64,000 nt of DNA from DATBGO01 sp036558005 (GCA_036558005.1 DATBGO010000216.1:1-64000); one strand, 5' to 3'. Positions 43,536 through 53,101 are shown, counted from the stretch's first letter. Numbers and translations are program-made. The notes: generated from the letters alone by a model not told the origin.

Positions 43536-44944
43536 CGCGCGGCCCCGTTCCCGGCCGTCAGCGGCCGCTCCCCGGTCAGCGCCAGCGCGACCCGCTGCAG
43601 GTTGACGGCACGAGAAGCTTTAACGAGGATCACGTCGCCGGGCCCGGCTCGCTCGCTGATCGCCGCCACCGCGGCGGCGGCGTCGGGCACCGCCACCAGC
43701 TCGCCGTCCCAGGACCGCTCGGCGGCGGCCCCGGCCAGCATCGGCGCGGCCTCGTCGCCGACGACGACGAGCCCGGCGAGCCCGGCCCTGGCGGCCAGCT
43801 GGCCAGCCTGCCGGTGGAACTCCTCGGCACGGCGGCCGAGCTCGGTCATGTGGCCGAGCACCGCGTAGGCCCGGCGTCCGCGCGCCATCGCGGCCAGCGC
43901 GGCCAGCGCGGCGCGCAGCGCCTCCGGATTGGCGTTATACGCGTCATTGATCACCGTGACACCGTCGGGCCTGGTCGTGACCTCCATCCGCCACCGGCTG
44001 CGGCTGACCGCGGCCGACAGCCCGGCGGCGATGGCGGCGGTGCTCAGGCCGAGCTGGCCGGCCAGCGCGGCGGCGGCCAGCGCGTTGGCGACGTTGTGCT
44101 CGCCGTGCAGCCGCAGCGCGACCGGCTCCGCGGCGCCGGACATGATCAGGGTGAACCGCGGCCTGCCCTGGTCATCGAGCGTCACCTGGTCAGCCCGCAC
44201 GTCGGCGCCCTGGCCGCGGCCGAAGGTGACCACCCGGGCGCTGGTCTGGCTGGCCATCGCGGCCACCCGCGGGTCGTCGGCGTTCAGCACGGCCGCTCCG
44301 GTCGCGGGCAGCGCGGCGGGCAGTTCCGCCTTGGCCCTGGCCACGTCGTCGATGCTGCCGAACTCCCCGGCGTGCGCGTGGCCGACGCACAGCACCGCGC
44401 CCAGCCGCGGCGGCGCGATCTGGCACAGGCTGGCGATGTGCCCGGGGCCGCGCGCGGACAGCTCGCTGACCAGGTACCTGGTCTGGCTGGTCACCCGCAG
44501 CACGGTGAGCGGGTGGCCGATCTCGTTGTTGAAGGAGTTCTTCGGCGAGACCGTCGGGCCGAGCGTCTCGATCAGCTGGGCGGCCAGGTCCTTGGTGGTG
44601 GTCTTGCCCGCCGACCCGGTGATCCCCACCACGTCCAGCCGCGGCACCATGGCCGCCACCGCGGTGGCCAGCTGCGCCAGCGCGGCCGGGACGTCGGCGA
44701 CGATCAGCGCCGGGGCGCCGGCCGGCCGGGTGGCGAGCACCGCCACCGCGCCCGCGGCGACCGCGGCGGCGGCGAAGTCGTGCCCGTCGGCGTGCTCCCC
44801 GGGCAGCGCGGCGAACAGGCTGCCGGGCACCGCCTGCCGCGAGTCGATGATCACCGGGCCGGTCACCTCGGCGTCCCCGGCGCCGCCCAGGTCCTGTTTG
44901 GCCCCGGTGATCTCGGCGATCTGCGCCAGTGGCAGCGGGATCAC
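43532..44944 (-). CDS. murF: UDP-MurNAc-tripeptide-D-Ala-D-Ala ligase
   Basis: The 470-residue Mur ligase adds the D-Ala-D-Ala dipeptide. ATP loop GITGSAGKTTTKDL, then NNEIGHPLTVL, and INDAYNANPEALRAAL in the C-terminal domain define MurF. It overlaps mraY and murE by four bases at each end. Confidence 0.96.
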   Translation of the reverse strand: MIPLPLAQIAEITGAKQDLGGAGDAEVTGPVIIDSRQAVPGSLFAALPGEHADGHDFAAAAVAAGAVAVLATRPAGAPALIVADVPAALAQLATAVAAMVPRLDVVGITGSAGKTTTKDLAAQLIETLGPTVSPKNSFNNEIGHPLTVLRVTSQTRYLVSELSARGPGHIASLCQIAPPRLGAVLCVGHAHAGEFGSIDDVARAKAELPAALPATGAAVLNADDPRVAAMASQTSARVVTFGRGQGADVRADQVTLDDQGRPRFTLIMSGAAEPVALRLHGEHNVANALAAAALAGQLGLSTAAIAAGLSAAVSRSRWRMEVTTRPDGVTVINDAYNANPEALRAALAALAAMARGRRAYAVLGHMTELGRRAEEFHRQAGQLAARAGLAGLVVVGDEAAPMLAGAAAERSWDGELVAVPDAAAAVAAISERAGPGDVILVKASRAVNLQRVALALTGERPLTAGNGAAR

Positions 44945-46515
44945 AGGTCCTCCGCATCTATCCGGGGGTCTGCCGGGCGCCGGCCCGCCAGCGCGGCGGC
45001 GGCCACCTCACGGTCGTCGAACGGGATCACGGTAGCGGCCAGGTACTGGCCCCGCTCATGGCCCTTGCCCGCGATCAGCACCACGTCGCCCTTGCCGGCC
45101 GCCGCGATGGCCAGGCCGATCGCGGCGGCCCGGTCGGGCTCGATGATGACGTGCGCCCGCTGGCTGGCCGGCACGGTCAGCGCCCCGCCGAGCATCTCGG
45201 CGAGGATCTGCAGCGGGTCCTCCGAGCGCGGGTTGTCGCTGGTGAAGACCGCCTTGTCGGCCAGCCTGGCGGCGGCGGCGCCCATCAGCGGGCGCTTGGC
45301 GGTGTCCCGGTCCCCGCCGCAGCCCAGCACGATGGCCAGGTTCCCCGGGGTGACCGGGCGCAGCGCGGTCAGCACCGCCTCGACCGCGCCTGGCTTGTGC
45401 GAGTAGTCGACCAGCACGGTGAAGTCCTGGCCCGCGTCGACCCGTTCCAGCCGCCCGGGCACGCCGGCGCAGGCGGCCACCCCCGCGACCGCATCGCCCA
45501 GCCCGATGCCGGCCTCGACCAGCGCCACGATCGCGGCCAGCGCGTTGGCGACGTTGAACGGGCCGGGCAGCGCCACCGAGGCGTCGGCCTCCACCCCGCC
45601 AGGGCCGATCACCCGGAACGTGCTCCCGTCCGCGCCGCAGCGGATGCCGTCGGCCCGCCAGTCCGCGTCCGGGTGGCCCTCGGCGGAGAACGTGGTCATC
45701 GGGATCAGCGGCGCGGCGGCCAGCCGCCGGCCGCGGGAGTCGTCGATGTTGACCACGCCGGCCCGGGCGTAGCCGGGGGTGAACAGCGCGGCCTTGGCCG
45801 CGAAGTAGTCCTCGATGCCGTCGTGGAAGTCCAGGTGGTCTTGCGACAGGTTGGTGAAGACGGCGACCTCGTAGCTGGTCCCGGCGACCCGGCCGAGCGC
45901 CAGCGCGTGACTGGAGACCTCCATCGCGGCGGCGGCGACGCCCTGCTCGGCCATCGTCGCGAAGATCGCCTGCAGGTCGGTGGCCTCGGGGGTGGTGAGC
46001 TCGCTGCCGGCCACCGAGCCGCCGATCCTGGTCTCGACCCCGCCGATCAGCCCGGTCGGGTAGCCCGCGGCCCGCAGCCCGGACTCGATCAGGTAGGTGG
46101 TGGTGGTCTTTCCGCTGGTGCCGGTCACCCCGATCAGCAGCAGCCGGGCTGACGGGTTGCCGTAGATCCAGGAGGCCACCTGGCCGAGCCGGGCCCGCGG
46201 GTCGCCGACCACGAAGACCGGCAGCCCCGACTCCACCGCCAGGTCCCGGCCCGCCGGGTCGGTGAGCACCGCGGTCGCCCCCGCCGCCGCCGCGTCCGCG
46301 CAGAACCTGGCGCCGTGCTGACGGCTGCCCGGCAGCGCCGCGTACAGGTCACCCGGCCGCACCAGGCGGGAGTTGTGAGTGATCCCGGTGACGCCGCGGC
46401 CTGGCCGGGGCACCGGGCCGCGCCCGTCCGGGCTGGCCGTCCTCACGCCAAGGAGCACCGCGAGCCCCGAAAGCGGCCGGGTGGGAACGTGGCGCGGGCG
46501 TAGGTCCGCTGACAC
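44941..46515 (-). CDS. murE: UDP-MurNAc-dipeptide-diaminopimelate ligase
   Basis: The 524-residue Mur ligase has the ATP loop GVTGTSGKTTTTYL, and FTSDNPRSEDP contains the DNPR motif that selects diaminopimelate rather than lysine, so the wall peptide should contain DAP. The N-terminus has a disordered lead of about 40 residues. GGGAGG lies upstream of the GTG start. It is preceded by ftsI after 19 bases. Confidence 0.96.
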   Translation of the reverse strand: MSADLRPRHVPTRPLSGLAVLLGVRTASPDGRGPVPRPGRGVTGITHNSRLVRPGDLYAALPGSRQHGARFCADAAAAGATAVLTDPAGRDLAVESGLPVFVVGDPRARLGQVASWIYGNPSARLLLIGVTGTSGKTTTTYLIESGLRAAGYPTGLIGGVETRIGGSVAGSELTTPEATDLQAIFATMAEQGVAAAAMEVSSHALALGRVAGTSYEVAVFTNLSQDHLDFHDGIEDYFAAKAALFTPGYARAGVVNIDDSRGRRLAAAPLIPMTTFSAEGHPDADWRADGIRCGADGSTFRVIGPGGVEADASVALPGPFNVANALAAIVALVEAGIGLGDAVAGVAACAGVPGRLERVDAGQDFTVLVDYSHKPGAVEAVLTALRPVTPGNLAIVLGCGGDRDTAKRPLMGAAAARLADKAVFTSDNPRSEDPLQILAEMLGGALTVPASQRAHVIIEPDRAAAIGLAIAAAGKGDVVLIAGKGHERGQYLAATVIPFDDREVAAAALAGRRPADPRIDAEDL

Positions 46516-46534
46516 GGGCTGAGGGTACCTCCCT

Positions 46535-49036
46535 TCACGGTGCGGTGAGCCTGACGTCGGGACGCCGGCCGCCGTCGGGCGCGACCTTCATGGTCTGCAG
46601 CGCGAATTTCATCACGTGGTTAAAGACCGGTCCCGCGACGGCGATGCCGAAGTAATTGCTGGTCTTGGGATCCTGGAGGTTGACCGCGACCACCAGTTGC
46701 GGGTTGGAGGCCGGGGCGATGCCGATGTAGCTGGAGCCGTAGTTGCACAGGCAGCCGCCGCGCGCCGGATCGGGCACCTGGGCGGTGCCGGTCTTGGCGG
46801 CGATCGAGTACCCGTTGATGATGCCCCACGGCTCGCCTGCCTTCTGGTTGACTCTCGGCACTTGCTGCAGCATCGCCATCAGCTCGCTGGCGGTCCTGGT
46901 GCTCAGCACCCGGCGGCTGGCCGGGCGCGGGGCCTGGGTGAAGGTGCCCGCGCCGCTGGTGGTGCCGGCCACGATCGATGGCTGCACCCGGACTCCGCCG
47001 TTGGCAATCGTGGCGTAGACGCCCGCCATCTGCACGGCGTTCGCCGCGACGCCCTGGCCGAAAGACAGGGTGTAGCGCTCGTCGCCCCACCACTGCGAGG
47101 GCGGCGGCAGCAGGCCCTGGCTCTCCCCGGGCAGCCCAAGGCCGGTCGGCTCGCCGAGGCCGAACGCCTTGAACATCTGGTACTGGACCTTCGGGCTGAC
47201 GTGCTGAACCACCTGCACCATGCCGACATTGCTGGAATTGGCCAGGATTCCGGCGATCGTGTACCTGAGGGTCGGATGCGTCTCGGCGTCACGGAAAGGG
47301 AACCCGTCGACCACGATGCTATCGGGCACGGTGTAGGCGCTCAGCGGCGTCTGGCCGCCGTGCTCCAGCGCCGCGGCTACGGTGATGACCTTGCCGGTGC
47401 TGCCCGGCTGGAACACGTTGGCCACCGGCATGTCGGCGGTCGCGGCCAGGTTCTTCGGCCCGGCCGGGCTGAACTCCGGGTACTGGGCGAGCGCCAGGAT
47501 CTTGCCGGTCTTGGGGTCCATGACCACGATCGTGCAGTTTTTCGCCTTGGTCGCCTTGACCTGGGCGGCGCAGGCCCGCTCGGCGTACCACTGGATGTCG
47601 GACTGGATGGTGAGGCGCAGGTTGCCGGCCGGGACCTCAGGCTTGACCTTGGGGTCGGTCAGCGGGATCGGCTGGCCGGTGGTGGTGTGCTCGACTTCCT
47701 CGCTGCCGTCCCGCCCGGCCAGCAGCGAGTTGTACTTGTACTCCAGCCCGGCCTGGCCGCGCAGGTCGCCCGCGCTGTCCTGGGTGGCGAAGCCGATCAG
47801 GTTGGCGGCCAGGTCACCGTTGGGATACGAGCGCGTGTAGCTGGGGGTCTGGTGGATGCCGGGCAGGTGCAGCGCGGCGATCCTGGCCGCCGTCGGGGAC
47901 GTGACGCTGCGCGCCAGCACCACGTACTGCGGCGAGGACGGGTAGGTGAGCAGCGCAAGGACCTTGGCGGATGACATGCCGAGCGGGCCCGCCACCGCCG
48001 CCGCGACCTGCTCGCGCCTGGCGACGGGGATCTGGACTGGGTCGGCGAAGATCAGGTCGGTCTGCACCGTCAGCGCCAGCACCCGGCCGTCGCTGGCGGT
48101 GATGCTGCCGCGCACCACCGGGATCGACTGCGGGGTCAGCCGCAGGTGCTCGGCCAGGTTCCGGTAGCGGGGCCCGTCCAGCCCCTGCAGCTGCACCAGC
48201 CGGCCGGCGAACAGCGACAGCACGAAGACGATGCACAGCAGCGAGATGTTCAGCCTGCGGCCGGGCCTGCCGCGGCGCAGGATCGGCCGGGCCGCGGCGA
48301 CGAAGGCGGGCCGCGGGTACCGGGCGCCCGGCCGCCGGCCACCCGGCCGCACGGCCGCACCGCCCCGTCCCCCGCCGTTCCCTCCCCCGCCGTTCCGCCT
48401 CCCACCACCCGGCCCGCCACCGCTGTTCAGCGCGCCACGGCTCGGGCCGCCACCGCGCGGGCCCGCGGGCCGCCGGGTGTTCGGGCGCTGGCCGGGCCCC
48501 CGCTGGCTGGCCGCACGCTGGCCACGGCCACGCTGGGCCGTGCCACGCTGGCTGGCCGCACGCTGGCCCGTGCCACCCTGGCCCGTGCCACGCTGGCCGG
48601 GGTCACGCTGGCCGGGGTCACGCTGGCCGGGGTCGTCGCGCCCGGGGCGGTGGTCCCCGTCTGCCCCGCTGGGCGGCCGCGGCCCGCCGAGCCGCCGTGA
48701 GCTGTCCGCGAGCCAGCGCGGCCGGTCCCCGGTACGGCGCGGGCCGTCCGCCGGGCCTGCCGCCCCGCTCGCGTGGCGGCTCGGGCCGTTTGCCTGATGG
48801 CCAGTCCCGTCGCCGGGATGGCGAGACGAATTCCCGCCCCGGCGCGGCGTATCGGCCCGGGTACCGTCATTTCGCCCGCCCTCCCGGCTGGCGCCCCCCC
48901 GGCTGGCGCCCCCCCGGCTGGCGCCCTCTCGGCTAGCGCCGCCTCGGCCGGTGCCGCCACCACGCGGGCGACCTGCCCGGCCGGAATGCTCCTGATCGCC
49001 GTCCCCGGCACTCCCCCAGCCCCCGCTGCCGGTCAC
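46535..49036 (-). CDS. ftsI: Septal transpeptidase FtsI (PBP) with giant RG-rich tail
   Basis: The 833-residue class B penicillin-binding protein has its membrane segment at about 262-280, a PBP dimerisation domain, and the transpeptidase with STGK (Ser546), SSN (601-603) and KTG (748-750). Residues 1-260 are a cytoplasmic tail made almost only of Gly, Arg, Ser, Pro, Gln and Asp, with GASRG and DPGQR pentapeptide repeats. Homologous actinomycete FtsI proteins have short tails. The GTG at 49036 overlaps the ftsL stop by four bases; this coupling argues that the long form is translated. Confidence 0.93.
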   Translation of the reverse strand: MTGSGGWGSAGDGDQEHSGRAGRPRGGGTGRGGASREGASRGGASRGGASREGGRNDGTRADTPRRGGNSSRHPGDGTGHQANGPSRHASGAAGPADGPRRTGDRPRWLADSSRRLGGPRPPSGADGDHRPGRDDPGQRDPGQRDPGQRGTGQGGTGQRAASQRGTAQRGRGQRAASQRGPGQRPNTRRPAGPRGGGPSRGALNSGGGPGGGRRNGGGGNGGGRGGAAVRPGGRRPGARYPRPAFVAAARPILRRGRPGRRLNISLLCIVFVLSLFAGRLVQLQGLDGPRYRNLAEHLRLTPQSIPVVRGSITASDGRVLALTVQTDLIFADPVQIPVARREQVAAAVAGPLGMSSAKVLALLTYPSSPQYVVLARSVTSPTAARIAALHLPGIHQTPSYTRSYPNGDLAANLIGFATQDSAGDLRGQAGLEYKYNSLLAGRDGSEEVEHTTTGQPIPLTDPKVKPEVPAGNLRLTIQSDIQWYAERACAAQVKATKAKNCTIVVMDPKTGKILALAQYPEFSPAGPKNLAATADMPVANVFQPGSTGKVITVAAALEHGGQTPLSAYTVPDSIVVDGFPFRDAETHPTLRYTIAGILANSSNVGMVQVVQHVSPKVQYQMFKAFGLGEPTGLGLPGESQGLLPPPSQWWGDERYTLSFGQGVAANAVQMAGVYATIANGGVRVQPSIVAGTTSGAGTFTQAPRPASRRVLSTRTASELMAMLQQVPRVNQKAGEPWGIINGYSIAAKTGTAQVPDPARGGCLCNYGSSYIGIAPASNPQLVVAVNLQDPKTSNYFGIAVAGPVFNHVMKFALQTMKVAPDGGRRPDVRLTAP
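48485..48645 (-). repeat. 15-base in-frame tandem repeat in ftsI, about ten copies
   Basis: Units of the type GGTCACGCTGGCCGG (plus strand), with two exact neighbours at 48601-48630 and looser copies to the left, encode DPGQR/GTGQR/AASQR-like pentapeptides in the FtsI tail (around residues 131-185). Confidence 0.85.
48884..48943 (-). repeat. 15-base in-frame tandem repeat in ftsI, four copies
   Basis: Four units like CCGGCTGGCGCCCCC encode the GASREGASRGGASRGGASREG block (residues 32-52 of FtsI). The period is exactly 15 bases. Confidence 0.85.
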
Positions 49037-50079
49037 GGGCCATACCCGGGGACCGAGCTGGCCGGGCTGGCGGCGCTGGCCGGGGCGGGACTGACATGGC
49101 GGCGGCCGGTGTGCAGGTTGATGGAGTTGACCACCTGCTGCGGCCGCATGCCCAGCCGCCAGGCCTGCTGCTCAATGGTCGAAGGGGCCTGCGCGGTCGA
49201 CACTTGCTGCTGCAGGTTCTGCTCCTGCTGCGCCAGCCGGACGTTGCCCTTCTGCAGGTCGCTGATCCGGAATGAGGCGGCGGCCAGGGTCGTGTTGACC
49301 ACCAGCAGGCAGATCAGCCCGCCGCCGAGAAGCCCGACCAGCAGCAGGATGAACGGGGTCCTGGATGGCTGCCGGGCCCCGGCCGGCCCGGTCCCTGCCC
49401 GGGCTGGCTGGCGGGCCGGTACCGGACCGCGCAGCCTGGTTGCCCGGCTGAGCCGCGGGGCCGCCGCGCCAGTCCCGCCCGCACGGGTTCGGCCGGGGCC
49501 GCGGGTCCCGGGAACGCGGCCGACAGCGCTTGCCTTGCGAGTTCCGGTCGTCCCGCGGTTCCTGGTTGCCCCGCGGGTCCCGGTTGCCCCGCGGGTCCCG
49601 GTTGCCCCGCGAACCTCGGGTGCCCCGCGAGTCTCGCTTGCCCCGCGGATCTCCGCGGCCCGGCGGGTCCCGGTCGCCCGGCGGATCCGGCCGGGGCCGC
49701 GGGACCTGGCCGCCCTGTCGCTCTCAGCAGCCCGGCCAGTCCCGGGCGTCCTGGGTGGCGCACCCGCCTCGCGGGGGCGAGCCGTACCCGGAGCCGCTGG
49801 CGCCGCTGGCGCCGGCGCGGTCCCGCGGGCCGGCCCCGCGCGGCGACTGGCCTGCCTGGTCAGCAGCGCCGGCCCGGCCCCGGCGGGCGGGCTCCCGGCC
49901 CGGCCCTGGCCCGCTGCCCGGCCGCGGCCCCGCTCCGGCCGGCCCGGTGCGCCCTGATCCCGGACAGCACGGTCCCAGCCGTCCCGGCCAGCACCGTCCC
50001 GGCCAGCACCGTCCCGGGCCGGACCGCCACGGGCGGCCCGGCTTCCTGGCCGGTTCCGGGTATCTGTGGTGACGTTCAT
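49033..50079 (-). CDS. ftsL: FtsL-like divisome protein with long RG-rich tail
   Basis: The 348-residue product has one membrane segment (about 243-265) followed by a short coiled coil (SFRISDLQKGNVRLAQQEQNLQQQV, in parts, 269-293) and IEQQAWRLGMRPQQVVNSINLH, the end typical of FtsL/septum-formation initiators. Its location between rsmH and ftsI is that of ftsL. Residues 1-240 are Arg/Gly/Ala/Thr-rich and disordered, with an RGATGT repeat; ordinary FtsL tails are a few tens of residues. GGGAGGG lies 10 bases before the ATG at 50079. Overlap of four bases with ftsI. Confidence 0.85.
   Translation of the reverse strand: MNVTTDTRNRPGSRAARGGPARDGAGRDGAGRDGWDRAVRDQGAPGRPERGRGRAAGQGRAGSPPAGAGPALLTRQASRRAGPARGTAPAPAAPAAPGTARPREAGAPPRTPGTGRAAESDRAARSRGPGRIRRATGTRRAAEIRGASETRGAPEVRGATGTRGATGTRGATRNRGTTGTRKASAVGRVPGTRGPGRTRAGGTGAAAPRLSRATRLRGPVPARQPARAGTGPAGARQPSRTPFILLLVGLLGGGLICLLVVNTTLAAASFRISDLQKGNVRLAQQEQNLQQQVSTAQAPSTIEQQAWRLGMRPQQVVNSINLHTGRRHVSPAPASAASPASSVPGYGP
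49564..49689 (-). repeat. 18-base in-frame tandem repeat in ftsL, about seven copies
   Basis: Seven units of the type GGTTGCCCCGCGGGTCCC (the first two identical) encode RGATGT-like hexapeptides in the cytoplasmic tail of the FtsL-like protein. Confidence 0.9.
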
Positions 50080-50122
50080 CGTGCGCCCGCCCTCCCTGTC
50101 GCATGCCGCACGTGCCCGGTCT

Positions 50123-51079
50123 TCATGCCGCGTCCCTGATCCGCTCCGCCGCCCGCAGCCGGGCCGACGCCGACCGCGGGTTGGCCTGCAGTTCCTGTTC
50201 CGATGGCCGCTGCGCGCCCCGGGTCAGCAGCCGGAATTGCGGGCTGCTGCCGGGCAGCGGCACCGGCAGCCCCGGTGGCGTGGTGTCCGTGGCCCGGTCC
50301 GCCAGCGCCCGCTTGGCTGCCCGGTCCTCCAGCGAGTGGTAGGCGAGCACCACGATCCGGCCGCCGACCGCCAGCGCGTCCAGCGCCATCGGCAGCGCGT
50401 TCAGCAGCTTGTCGAGCTCGCCGTTCACCTCGATCCGCAGCGCCTGGAACGTGCGTTTGGCCGGGTTCCCGCCGCTGCGCCGGGCCGGCGCCGGTATCGA
50501 GTCCCTGATGATCTCGGTCAGCCGCGCGGTGGAGGTCAGCGGCGCCCTGGCCCGCTCACGCACCACGGCGTCCGCGATCCGCCGGGCGAACCGCTCCTCG
50601 CCGTACTCGCGCAGCACCCTGGCCAGCCGGTCAGCCGGGTAGGTGTTGACGACGTCCGCCGCGGTCAGCGCCCGGGTCCGGTCCATCCGCATATCCAGCG
50701 GCGCGTCATAGGAGTAGGCGAAGCCCCTGGCCGGGTCGTCCAGCTGCGGGGAAGAAACGCCCAGGTCGAACAGGATGCCCTGGACCCTGGTCCGGTCGAG
50801 GCGGGCAAGGATCGCGGCCAGTTCGTCAAAGGCCGCGTGCACCAGCGTGACCCGGTCCGCGTACGGCGCGAGCACCCGGCGCGATGCCTCGATCGCCGCG
50901 TCGTCGGCATCTATCCCGATCAGGGTGAGCCCAGGGTGCCTGGCCAGCAGCGCGCTGGCGTGCCCGGCCCGGCCCAGGGTGGCATCGACCAGGACTGAGC
51001 CGGGCGGGTCGAGCGCGGGGGCCAGCAGGGCAAGCACGTTCTGCGTCAGCACCGGGAGGTGCTCGCCCGCGTTGTCCAT
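50123..51079 (-). CDS. rsmH: 16S rRNA (cytosine1402-N4) methyltransferase
   Basis: The 318-residue SAM enzyme (MraW) methylates C1402 of 16S rRNA. The start region HLPVLTQNVLALLAPA, VDATLGRAGHASALLA, LFDLGVSSPQLDDPARGFAYSYD and YHSLEDRAAKRAL are all family motifs. The ATG at 51079 has GGGGGAG close upstream; the frame further upstream runs through a non-coding repeat and was excluded. Second gene of the dcw cluster. Confidence 0.95.
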   Translation of the reverse strand: MDNAGEHLPVLTQNVLALLAPALDPPGSVLVDATLGRAGHASALLARHPGLTLIGIDADDAAIEASRRVLAPYADRVTLVHAAFDELAAILARLDRTRVQGILFDLGVSSPQLDDPARGFAYSYDAPLDMRMDRTRALTAADVVNTYPADRLARVLREYGEERFARRIADAVVRERARAPLTSTARLTEIIRDSIPAPARRSGGNPAKRTFQALRIEVNGELDKLLNALPMALDALAVGGRIVVLAYHSLEDRAAKRALADRATDTTPPGLPVPLPGSSPQFRLLTRGAQRPSEQELQANPRSASARLRAAERIRDAA

Positions 51080-51110
51080 CTCGCTCCCCCTTCCGGTGTC
51101 CCTATTGAGT

Positions 51111-51195
51111 GCGGTGCCAGGTCGGGTGCGGTGCCAGCCGAAATGCGGTGCCAGCCGAACTGCGGGGCCAGCCGAAATGCGGGGCCAGCCGAAAT
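51111..51195. repeat. 17-base direct tandem repeat, five copies, upstream of rsmH
   Basis: Five 17-base units of the type GCGGTGCCAGCCGAAAT follow each other without spacers; the first is divergent, the last two identical. They lie in the mraZ-rsmH leader, ending 32 bases before the rsmH ATG (minus strand). The rest of this 271-base gap also has GGTGCCCGG repeats and a GGGCAC/GTGCCC inverted repeat right after the mraZ stop. Confidence 0.9.
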
Positions 51196-51350
51196 GCGGC
51201 ATATCAGTCGCGTGCCCGGCCAGGTCCCCATCCGCGCCTGCGCTGGTGACCGTTGTCCCGCCTGGCGCCGGGGAAGTGGCGTCAGCCAGGCTGGCCACCC
51301 AGTGCGGGTGGAGACCTCGCCGGGCACCCGGGCACCGGGCACGGTGCCCG

Positions 51351-51782
51351 TCACAGAATTCCTGGCAGCACCTCCTCAGATGCGTCCGAGAACGCGTCTT
51401 CCTGCTGGCTCAGGTAGGTCTCCCAGGAGGCCGTGTCCCAGATCTCCAGCCGGGTGTTGGCGCCGATCACCACGCAGTCACGGGTCAGCGCCGCGTAGTC
51501 GCGCAGCGCGGGCGGGATGGTGATCCGGCCCTGCTTGTCGGGCACCTCGTCGGAAGCGCTGGCGAAGAAGACCCGGCTGTAGTCGCGGACCGCCTTGGCC
51601 GTCACCGGCGCGGTGCGCAGCGCCTCGGTGATCCGCTCGAACTCTGGCTCGGGGAACACATAAAGGCAGCGCTCCTGGCCTTTGGTCAGGACCAGGCCCG
51701 AGGCCAGCTCGTCCCGGTACTTGGCGGGCAGGAACAGCCGCCCCTTTTCGTCCAGGCGCGGGGTATGAGTGCCTAGAAACAA
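51351..51782 (-). CDS. mraZ: Transcriptional regulator MraZ
   Basis: The 143-residue protein has two SpoVT/AbrB-like swapped-hairpin halves: FLGTHTPRLDEKGRLFLPAKYRDEL and SDEVPDKQGRITIPPALRDY, each with the DxxGR signature. It starts with TTG at 51782; GGAGGTGAG lies six bases upstream and no ATG/GTG fits. MraZ is a DNA-binding repressor of its own dcw operon, acting at GTGG-type direct repeats found just upstream. Confidence 0.95.
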   Translation of the reverse strand: MFLGTHTPRLDEKGRLFLPAKYRDELASGLVLTKGQERCLYVFPEPEFERITEALRTAPVTAKAVRDYSRVFFASASDEVPDKQGRITIPPALRDYAALTRDCVVIGANTRLEIWDTASWETYLSQQEDAFSDASEEVLPGIL

Positions 51783-51834
51783 CGGCTCTCACCTCCCCGA
51801 TCCCCCACCACCACGGCCAGCGAAGCGCACTCCG

Positions 51835-51870
51835 CCCCACAGCGCACCACTGTACTCCACATTCCTCCAC
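51835..51870 (-). promoter_or_regulatory. MraZ-binding repeats upstream of mraZ
   Basis: On the minus strand four hexamers GTGGAG, GTGGAG, GTGGTG and GTGGGG begin at 51870, 51860, 51850 and 51840, a strict 10-base period. Repeats of this kind, one per helical turn, are the known type of MraZ operator. They lie 53-88 bases before the mraZ start. Confidence 0.8.
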
Positions 51871-51931
51871 CGTCAACGATAAGAAAGCCGTGAACCGGAC
51901 AGGGGTCCAGAGGAGTTTCAAGCTCAGAGAG

Positions 51932-51947
51932 GTGGAGCGAAGTGGAG
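51932..51947 (+). promoter_or_regulatory. Plus-strand pair of MraZ-type boxes
   Basis: GTGGAG occurs at 51932-51937 and 51942-51947, again one helical turn apart, but facing the moxR operon. Together with the minus-strand set they bracket the divergent promoter region (51783-52126, no gene). A perfect GGTAGCTACC palindrome at 52067-52076 is also present nearer moxR. Confidence 0.55.
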
Positions 51948-52126
51948 GAAGCAAGCGGGACAGGGTCCGCGCCAGGCCGGCGACGTTACAACGCCGATAC
52001 CACCCGGAGATCGCGGCCATGCCTCAGCACGACGTACTGTCTGAACGCACGGTTATGGCGGTAGCAGGTAGCTACCACCTATCCCGCCGGACCTAGTTCG
52101 CGCCGCAGGAGACGCGAGGAGGACAT

Positions 52127-53101
<975 letters not shown>

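Noticed and set aside
51111..51195. Short direct repeats that could suggest a CRISPR array
   Set aside because: The units are contiguous without spacers and no cas gene is near, so this is a plain tandem repeat.
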